Positions 5,900 through 11,076 of a DNA stretch of 11,076 nucleotides are shown one piece after another. The position numbers and the translations under genes are program-made. The stretch is from Acidimicrobiia bacterium (GTDB lineage Bacteria; Actinomycetota; Acidimicrobiia; Acidimicrobiales; Acidimicrobilacustridaceae), in contig JAEMTX010000049.1 of assembly GCA_016462055.1 (NCBI GenBank), positions 1-11,076 on the forward strand, read 5' to 3'. Within the stretch, counting starts at the first letter, position 1. Each line of letters starts with the position of its first letter. The notes beneath the pieces are model-generated. The model made no database searches. It was given only the letters and a program-made list of their open reading frames with translations, and was not told where the DNA came from.

Positions 5900-6502
5900 G
5901 TGCTTGACCATGTGTTTACTGATGCCATTGGCGCCCTTCGCGACGCGTTCGAAGGTGCGATGCTCGAACGACAAGCGTTCGAGGAGCGATTCAACATGGA
6001 CATGCTCCTAGGTGACATGACTTGGGAGACCACCTATGGACTTCCGGGAGAAGGAATACCGCCCCGGGTTCAGGCCGACCTCACTCTGACCTGGCCAACA
6101 TGGGCGCAGACCGCTTACCGCTCCTGGTACATCGGTGAATCCTTTGACGAGACGCCACGTATCGACATTGAACTCGTTCTGCGAGTTCAACGACTGTCAT
6201 CGGCTCCTGACCCCGCAGCACTTATCGCCGCACTTCCCGACACCAGCCCGGCGATTGGGCAAGACCGACTTGAACGCTCAGGTCCGACTGTCGAGACAAT
6301 CTTCGAAGGAAGCTTCGATCACCCCGAGTATGCAATCGAAGTGAGTTACGAAGGGAGTTACGAAGTCGACGAAGAAACGTTGGCAGACGGAACTCGGCTT
6401 GACGACAACCTCGGTGCCATGGGCGGTTGGATTTCGTCGATCCTCGTGAAAGTCGGAGACCTCGGGTGGGATTTTCTTCCCGCGATCGATCAGCAAGACT
6501 AG
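5900..6502 (+). CDS. Hypothetical strongly acidic protein, 200 aa, function unknown
   Basis: I do not recognise a family. The protein is soluble-looking: no signal peptide, no membrane segment and no cysteine. By hand count it has 38 Asp/Glu against 11 Arg and a single Lys (in ILVKVGD near the C-terminus), so its net charge is about -26. An N-terminal amphipathic helical region (1-38) is followed by a Trp/Tyr-rich, probably beta-rich core with alternating hydrophobic residues (RVQADLTLTWPTW; RIDIELVLRVQRL; TVETIFEGSF; YAIEVSYEGSYEV), then a Gly/Trp-rich C-terminal part. The long beta strands suggest a ligand-binding or cone-shaped fold, which is only an impression. The start is GTG at 5900, supported by a -10 at leaderless spacing. 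The gene diverges from the MBOAT gene and converges on the isomerase gene, 12 bp away, so it is monocistronic. Composition and the lack of a competing frame make it a real gene. Confidence 0.78.
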   Translation: MLDHVFTDAIGALRDAFEGAMLERQAFEERFNMDMLLGDMTWETTYGLPGEGIPPRVQADLTLTWPTWAQTAYRSWYIGESFDETPRIDIELVLRVQRLSSAPDPAALIAALPDTSPAIGQDRLERSGPTVETIFEGSFDHPEYAIEVSYEGSYEVDEETLADGTRLDDNLGAMGGWISSILVKVGDLGWDFLPAIDQQD

Positions 6503-6514
6503 CGAGCCGCTGAA

Positions 6515-7360
6515 TTAGAACTCTTTCGGCACTGGCAGCAGGTCGGGGAAATTTGTCTCGCGGCCTTCTGCTTTCGCCATTAATGACTCAGCCATGTCCG
6601 AGGGCTGAAACATTCCTGTTTGCCAAGTAGCGATGTGATTAAGGCTGTCGGCAACACTGTGATCACGCGAGTACAGCAACATCTCTTTGGTCCCCCAGAT
6701 CGCGAGCGGACTCTTTGAAGCGATTTCATTGGCGATCTCAAGGACGCCAGCCACAAGTTCCTCGTGGGTGGGAAACACCTGGTTCACGAGCCCCACCTCG
6801 AGTGCGCGTTGCGCTGACATTCGACGCCCGGTGTAGGCAAGTTCACGTGCGACACCGTCAGGGATGATCTTCGGGAGACGTTGCAATGTGCCGACATCGG
6901 CCGTCATCCCAATATTGATCTCCTGGATCACAAAGAAGGCATCGGCCGACGCGTAGCGCATATCTGCAGCGGTGACCATGTCCACCGCTCCACCAATGCA
7001 CCCACCTTGGATCGCAGCCAGAACTGGCATCCGCGCTTTTTCGAAAGCCGTGAAACTTTCCTGCAGCATCAGAGCAGTCTGGCGAAGTCGGGCCCGGACC
7101 CTCCCCATTTCATCGGCATCACCTGGAGTGATTGCGGTATCTCCAGAGGTGAAGACACCGAGATCCATGCCGGCGCAAAAATGACGGCCAGTCGATGACA
7201 GCACGATCGCACGAACGTCACCACGAGCATCGAGGTTCCGCACAATCTCGGGGAGTTCAACCCAAAATTCGCGCACCATCGAGTTGAGGTGCTCGGGACG
7301 ATTCAAGCGGATGTGTGCGACTTTGTTCGCTACCTCGACATCAAAACAGTTTTCGCTCAT
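6515..7360 (-). CDS. Crotonase-fold delta(3,5)-delta(2,4)-dienoyl-CoA isomerase
   Basis: 281 residues of enoyl-CoA hydratase/isomerase fold. The CoA/oxyanion-hole segments are FCAGMDLGVF (61-70) and the IQGGCIGGAVDM region (117-128). Three acidic residues line up with the ECH1 catalytic set: Asp127 (GGAVDM), Glu147 (VIQEINIG) and Asp155 (TADVGTLQRLPK). Their spacings of 20 and 8 residues equal those of rat ECH1 (Asp176, Glu196, Asp204, from memory). Ordinary crotonases carry Glu/Glu at other places. The enzyme would shift double bonds of 3,5-dienoyl-CoA during beta-oxidation of unsaturated fatty acids with odd-position double bonds. The TGA of the kinase gene and this ATG overlap by 4 bp (7357-7360), so the two are translationally coupled. 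Substrate length and physiological role are inferred. A generic enoyl-CoA hydratase annotation is the alternative. Confidence 0.9.
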   Translation of the reverse strand: MSENCFDVEVANKVAHIRLNRPEHLNSMVREFWVELPEIVRNLDARGDVRAIVLSSTGRHFCAGMDLGVFTSGDTAITPGDADEMGRVRARLRQTALMLQESFTAFEKARMPVLAAIQGGCIGGAVDMVTAADMRYASADAFFVIQEINIGMTADVGTLQRLPKIIPDGVARELAYTGRRMSAQRALEVGLVNQVFPTHEELVAGVLEIANEIASKSPLAIWGTKEMLLYSRDHSVADSLNHIATWQTGMFQPSDMAESLMAKAEGRETNFPDLLPVPKEF

Positions 7361-8373
7361 AACGCACCCTTCACCAAGGTTGTGAGATTGGTCTGTGGCC
7401 GCGCACCCATGTGTGAGATTGCTTCGGCAGCAACGATCGACGCGATACGCCCGGAGGTTTCAAGATCGGCACCCGAAACCCATCCTGAAAGGAATCCAGC
7501 GGCGTAAAGATCTCCAGCGCCGGTGGTGTCGACGAGATCTGCGGCGACCACAGGAATATCAAAACGCTCACCCGAGGACGAAATGATGACTGATCCCGCT
7601 TCACCTCGTGTCAGACATGCAATTGCGCAATGTCCGGCCACTCTGCGTGCTGCTTCGTCAAAATCTGAAACCTCATAAAGCGAACAAATCTCGTCTTCAT
7701 TGGCAAACAAGATATCGACGTGATGTTCAACGATTTCGAGGAACTCCGACCGATGACGATCGACACAGAACCCGTCAGAGAGCGAAAACGCAACTCGCGT
7801 TCCTGCCTCGGCCGCCCAACCCATCACATTTCGGAGCGCGCTCTTCGCAGCAGGTTCGTCCCACAGATACCCCTCGAGATACACAACGCGTGCGGTCGGG
7901 ACCAGAGCAAGATCCACATCCTCCGATGTCAACTGACCCGCGACACCAAGCGATGTATTCATTGTGCGCTGGGCATCGGGAGTCACGCAGATCAGGCATC
8001 GAGCGGTTCCCGCAGCAGCATCGGTGCCCGATGCAGCGAACCCATGGAAAGCGACTCCGGCGGCTCGGATGTCGTGAGCAAAAACGTCACCAAGGTCGTC
8101 CTCGGCGACTTTGCCAATAAAAGCAGCAGAGATTCCGAGCGACGCTAAACCTGCTGCCGTGTTCGCAGCAGAACCACCAGACATTTCAACTGCTGAAGGC
8201 ATAGCGGCATAGATGGTTCGAGCCCGATCGGGATCGGTGATTTGCATCGAGCCCTTCACCATTGCGTGGTCGTCCAAGAAGGAGTCGTCAGTATGGGCAA
8301 GTACGTCGACGATGGCATTGCCGATGCAAAGAACATCAAGGGCTCGGTTTGAAGGAGGAAGAAGCGCAGTCAT
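7357..8373 (-). CDS. PfkB-family carbohydrate kinase, adenosine kinase-like
   Basis: 338 residues of ribokinase fold. VLCIGNAIVDVLAH (14-27) is the N-terminal strand that binds the sugar through Asp23. EMSGGSAANTAAGLASLG (63-80) is PfkB signature 1. NEDE at 225-228 is the NxxE magnesium/phosphate motif. VDTTGAGDLYAAGFLSGW (281-298) is PfkB signature 2, with the anion hole GAG and catalytic base Asp288. The GNAIVD opening and the overall pattern resemble bacterial adenosine kinase-like members (AMP from adenosine), but ribokinase or another nucleoside/sugar specificity cannot be excluded. I chose the ATG at 8373: the frame is open for 17 more codons, but those would run into the aminopeptidase gene, and a TAGGGT hexamer sits 8 nt before this ATG. 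It shares an operon with the downstream dienoyl-CoA isomerase, a partner with no obvious pathway link. Confidence 0.9.
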   Translation of the reverse strand: MTALLPPSNRALDVLCIGNAIVDVLAHTDDSFLDDHAMVKGSMQITDPDRARTIYAAMPSAVEMSGGSAANTAAGLASLGISAAFIGKVAEDDLGDVFAHDIRAAGVAFHGFAASGTDAAAGTARCLICVTPDAQRTMNTSLGVAGQLTSEDVDLALVPTARVVYLEGYLWDEPAAKSALRNVMGWAAEAGTRVAFSLSDGFCVDRHRSEFLEIVEHHVDILFANEDEICSLYEVSDFDEAARRVAGHCAIACLTRGEAGSVIISSSGERFDIPVVAADLVDTTGAGDLYAAGFLSGWVSGADLETSGRIASIVAAEAISHMGARPQTNLTTLVKGAL

Positions 8374-8381
8374 GGCGACCG

Positions 8382-8387
8382 ACCCTA
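8382..8387 (-). promoter_or_regulatory. Putative -10 element (TAGGGT) for the kinase-isomerase operon
   Basis: On the - strand TAGGGT is followed by 8 nt and then the ATG at 8373. It lies in a divergent gap of only 24 bp and shares its first two bases (positions 8386-8387) with the opposing -10 of the aminopeptidase. No Shine-Dalgarno is visible, so a leaderless transcript is likely. Confidence 0.5.
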
Positions 8388-8391
8388 CGCT
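8386..8391 (+). promoter_or_regulatory. Putative -10 element (TACGCT) for leaderless M1 aminopeptidase transcript
   Basis: TACGCT is followed by exactly 6 nt and then GTG at 8398, so the predicted transcription start is the first base of the start codon. It overlaps the opposing TAGGGT by the central TA. A -35 for this promoter would have to lie inside the first codons of the divergent kinase gene; I saw no consensus one. Confidence 0.5.
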
Positions 8392-8397
8392 GACGAG

Positions 8398-11037
8398 GTG
8401 ACCGATACTGAACTCCCCCAGCACTCCAACGATGCCAACCCATTCAGGCTTCCTGGCCCCGTTCGTCCCGTTCGTTACGACCTGACTCTGGAGCCCGACC
8501 TCGAAGCGGCCACCTTTGCCGGCGAGGTCACGATCGATCTTTTGCTTTCGGCAGCCACCAAGACCATCTCATGTAACGCGCTCGATCTCGACATTCTTGC
8601 CGCCGAGGTTGTCGAAGGTTCGCTGGCCGATGACGCCCCCACTATTGCCGTCACTCAGGTTGCTCTTGATCCTGAGACAGAACGAGTCACCTTCACGCTA
8701 AGCCGAGCCCTTTCTGCCGGCGAAGCCCATCTCCGAATCCGATTCACCGGGGTGTTAAACGACAAACTGCGAGGCTTTTACCGCTCAACCTTCACTGACA
8801 CTGACGGAATCGAACAGGTCATCGCTACGACGCAATTTGAAGCGACCGATGCTCGCCGAGCTTTCCCATGCTTGGACGAGCCCGATCACAAAGCATCCTT
8901 CGCTATCTCTCTCATCGTCGATGAAGAACTCTTTGCTGTGTCGAACGCACGTGAGATTTCTCGAACAGCCGCACCCAACCGACCGGGCAAGCACATCGTG
9001 TGCTTTGCCGAAACCATCGTCATGTCCACATATCTCGTTGCGTTCATCGTCGGCCCACTTGAAGCAACCGATCCCATCGACGTCGATGGGATCCCCATGC
9101 GCGTGATCTTTCCGAAAGGAAAACGCCACCTCACCGCCTACGCATTAGAAGTCGGAGCATTTTGCCTCCGACACTTCGCCAACTATTACGGAATCGCCTA
9201 TCCAGGCGACAAACTCGACCTCGTTGCGGTTCCGGACTTTGCCTTCGGAGCCATGGAAAACCTCGGATGTGTGACCTTTCGCGAAATCCTTCTTCTGGTC
9301 GACCCAGCAACCACCACACAGGCTGAACTCCTCAACGTCACCGACGTCATCAATCACGAACTCGCCCACATGTGGTTCGGTGACCTCGTCACCATGAAGT
9401 GGTGGAATGGCATTTGGCTCAACGAAGCCTTCGCCACGTTCATGGAAATGCACGCCACTGATGCATTCCGTCCACAGTGGGACCGTTGGACAACATTTGG
9501 CCTTTCACGCACTGCTGCATTCGATACCGATTCGCTCACGAGCACGCGCCCCATCGAATACCCCGTCATTTCTCCTGCCGATGCAGAGGGGATGTTCGAC
9601 ATCCTCACCTACGAAAAAGGCGCTGCGGTTGTTCGCATGCTCGAGCAGTACCTCGGCGAGGACCAGTTCCGCTCGGGCATCCGCCAGTACCTCGCAGAGC
9701 ACGCCTACGGCACCACAGAAACGACCGACCTCTGGGACGCCATCGAATCTGCAACCGGCGAGCCTGTTCGTCGAATCATGGACTCGTGGATCTTCCAGGG
9801 CGGCTTCCCCGTCATCTCCGTCGACATCGTCAACGACGGCCGAACTCTCCGCCTCTCACAACACCGCTTCGGGTATGCCGGCGATCTTGGCGACGGCGAA
9901 TCACCCATTCCTGCACACGACAACGCAGCCCAGTGGATTGTCCCCCTTATCTTTTCGCAGCGCAGCGCAACAGATGGCGTGATCACGTTCGAAAAAGTCC
10001 TTCTTGATCAACCATCAATCGATATTGATCTGATCGACCCAGCAACCTGGATCTATGTCAACACCGAGGGCACCGGCTTCTACCGAGCCCGCTACGCACC
10101 CGACCTTCGTTCCGCACTCGTGAGTCACGCACAAGCCGAACTCTCTTCGATTGAACGCTACGGATTGGTCGATGATATTTGGGCGTCGGTACTCGCTGGA
10201 GACCTCGAAGCTCATGATTTCCTCGAGATGGCAGAAGCATTTGCAGATGAAACTGATCTCTCGGTATGGCAACGAATCATCGCCGGGTTGAATGCGCTTG
10301 ATCGAATCATCGATGGCGATGCCGGCTCAGCACTTCACACGCGAATTCGCGGCATCATCAGCCCCGCATACGAACGACTCGGAGCCGAACCAAAATCTGG
10401 AGACTCTGACCGCGATGGCGCATTGCGAGGCGTGTTGTTCGAAGCACTTGGAACTATCGGCGGCAATCTCGATGTTCAGTCACGAGCACGTGTGCTTCTG
10501 ACCATCGATGCCCTCGATCCCGACCCTGCGTTAGTAGCAGCCTCGGTAAACATCGTCGCAGCCACAGGGACTTCCGAGGAATTCGACGACTTCATCACGA
10601 GAATGAAAACCGCCCCGACGCCACAGGAAGAACTTCGCTATCTCGGCGCCCTCGCCGATTTCCCTGACCCTGATCTCATCGCTCGCCTTGTCCGAATGTC
10701 CCTTACCGATGATGTCAGGAGCCAGAACGCGCCGCTTCTTCTTCGTCGGGCACTTTCAAATCCTGATGCTGGGGAAATTGCTTGGTTCTTCGTCAGTTCC
10801 GAATGGGAGGCGATCACCACCCGACTTCCATCGAATTCCATCGCTCGCTTTCTTGAGGGAATTCGCGGTCTGTCGAAACCAAGCGTCGCCGCAGAGGTGC
10901 TCTCGTTCTTCGAGACCCACGAAGTTCCTCAGGGCGACAAAATCCTCGCCCAGCACCTTGAACGTCTCGAAGTAAATGTTGCGTTGCGTCAACGCGAGTC
11001 AGTGCGACTCGCGCGCAGACTGCTCCACAACCGTTGA
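8398..11037 (+). CDS. pepN: M1-family zinc aminopeptidase (aminopeptidase N / puromycin-sensitive type)
   Basis: A complete 879-residue M1 peptidase. The N-terminal beta domain (about 15-200) includes the family segment ARRAFPCLDEPDHKASF. The exopeptidase motif GAMEN is at 284-288. The zinc site is HELAH at 320-324 with Glu343 in WLNEAF, giving the expected HExxH-x18-E. Tyr405 in LTYEKGA is the transition-state tyrosine. From about 548 (NTEGTGFYRARY) to the end lies a helical ERAP1_C-like domain, as in puromycin-sensitive aminopeptidase and tricorn-interacting factors F2/F3, and unlike the E. coli PepN C-terminus. It would trim N-terminal residues from peptides in the cytoplasm; there is no signal peptide. 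The gene symbol follows common actinobacterial usage. The GTG start is supported by the -10 6 nt upstream. It diverges from the kinase gene. A perfect hairpin lies in its last codons. Confidence 0.95.
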   Translation: MTDTELPQHSNDANPFRLPGPVRPVRYDLTLEPDLEAATFAGEVTIDLLLSAATKTISCNALDLDILAAEVVEGSLADDAPTIAVTQVALDPETERVTFTLSRALSAGEAHLRIRFTGVLNDKLRGFYRSTFTDTDGIEQVIATTQFEATDARRAFPCLDEPDHKASFAISLIVDEELFAVSNAREISRTAAPNRPGKHIVCFAETIVMSTYLVAFIVGPLEATDPIDVDGIPMRVIFPKGKRHLTAYALEVGAFCLRHFANYYGIAYPGDKLDLVAVPDFAFGAMENLGCVTFREILLLVDPATTTQAELLNVTDVINHELAHMWFGDLVTMKWWNGIWLNEAFATFMEMHATDAFRPQWDRWTTFGLSRTAAFDTDSLTSTRPIEYPVISPADAEGMFDILTYEKGAAVVRMLEQYLGEDQFRSGIRQYLAEHAYGTTETTDLWDAIESATGEPVRRIMDSWIFQGGFPVISVDIVNDGRTLRLSQHRFGYAGDLGDGESPIPAHDNAAQWIVPLIFSQRSATDGVITFEKVLLDQPSIDIDLIDPATWIYVNTEGTGFYRARYAPDLRSALVSHAQAELSSIERYGLVDDIWASVLAGDLEAHDFLEMAEAFADETDLSVWQRIIAGLNALDRIIDGDAGSALHTRIRGIISPAYERLGAEPKSGDSDRDGALRGVLFEALGTIGGNLDVQSRARVLLTIDALDPDPALVAASVNIVAATGTSEEFDDFITRMKTAPTPQEELRYLGALADFPDPDLIARLVRMSLTDDVRSQNAPLLLRRALSNPDAGEIAWFFVSSEWEAITTRLPSNSIARFLEGIRGLSKPSVAAEVLSFFETHEVPQGDKILAQHLERLEVNVALRQRESVRLARRLLHNR
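10993..11013. repeat. Perfect inverted repeat near the 3' end of the aminopeptidase gene
   Basis: The arms CGCGAGTC (10993-11000) and GACTCGCG (11006-11013) are perfect reverse complements with a 5-nt loop AGTGC. The stem is eight GC-rich pairs. It lies 21 nt before the stop codon (TGA at 11035-11037) and is not followed by a T-tract on either strand. It could be a 3'-end RNA stability structure or part of a non-canonical terminator. It could also be chance in Arg-rich coding sequence (residues around QRESVRLARR). Confidence 0.45.
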
Positions 11038-11076
11038 TTCCATTCGATTCGGAACGTGTCCGGATCAGAGCCACTT

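Noticed and set aside
9407..9982. Open frame of 191 codons inside the aminopeptidase gene, same strand, shifted frame
   Set aside because: The overlapping frame covers the zinc site and catalytic domain of a clearly intact M1 peptidase; the alternative product is Ser/Thr-rich noise.
10989..11076. Possible end of a convergent - strand gene entering from beyond the window (translation includes SGSDPDTFRIEWNQRLW, stop at 10989-10991)
   Set aside because: It looks protein-like, but only 28 codons are visible, it would overlap the aminopeptidase by 49 bp, and no family can be recognised.

Overview
The window reads as ordinary, densely packed chromosomal DNA from a mid-GC actinobacterium. I lean towards the class Acidimicrobiia, but that class call is inference. 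Three things point to Actinobacteriota: a 28-codon gene resembling the actinobacterial ribosomal protein bL37, several start codons sitting 6 to 9 nt behind a TAnnnT -10 element (leaderless transcripts), and a C-terminal fragment resembling the luciferase-like flavin/F420 oxidoreductases common in that phylum. I see no mobile element, CRISPR array, tRNA, rRNA or phage gene.

Layout. Bases 1-128 hold the end of a + strand oxidoreductase-like gene. After a 117-base gap in which I see nothing convincing, a - strand block follows in transcription order ychF > DUF192 protein > rsmI (2531 down to 246). Diverging from ychF on the + strand is a pair, the bL37-like micro-gene (2640-2726) and queF (2748-3098). 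Together 246-3098 is a small translation-related neighbourhood: 16S rRNA methylation, a ribosome-associated ATPase, a ribosomal protein, and queuosine synthesis for tRNA. Next, on the - strand, comes a cell-envelope pair: an MBOAT O-acyltransferase (5721-4285) followed after 13 nt by a membrane-anchored SGNH hydrolase-like protein (4271-3111), probably an acyl-transfer system for an exported glycan. A divergent, strongly acidic protein of unknown function lies at 5900-6502. Then a - strand operon encodes a PfkB-family (adenosine kinase-like) sugar/nucleoside kinase and a dienoyl-CoA isomerase of the crotonase fold, joined by an ATGA overlap (8373-6515). Finally, 24 bp away and divergent, an M1 zinc aminopeptidase fills 8398-11037.

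Regulation. Six starts (DUF192, ychF, bL37, the acidic protein, PfkB kinase, M1 aminopeptidase) carry TAnnnT 6-9 nt upstream and no evident Shine-Dalgarno. The kinase/aminopeptidase pair appears to use two opposing -10 hexamers sharing two base pairs. By contrast the SGNH gene has a good Shine-Dalgarno, and queF has neither signal, so it probably depends on translation of the bL37-like gene before it.

No stretch longer than 300 bases lacks a gene. I did not find a clear new defence or mobile system. The best leads are the micro-gene/queF pair, the shared bidirectional promoter, and the acidic orphan protein.
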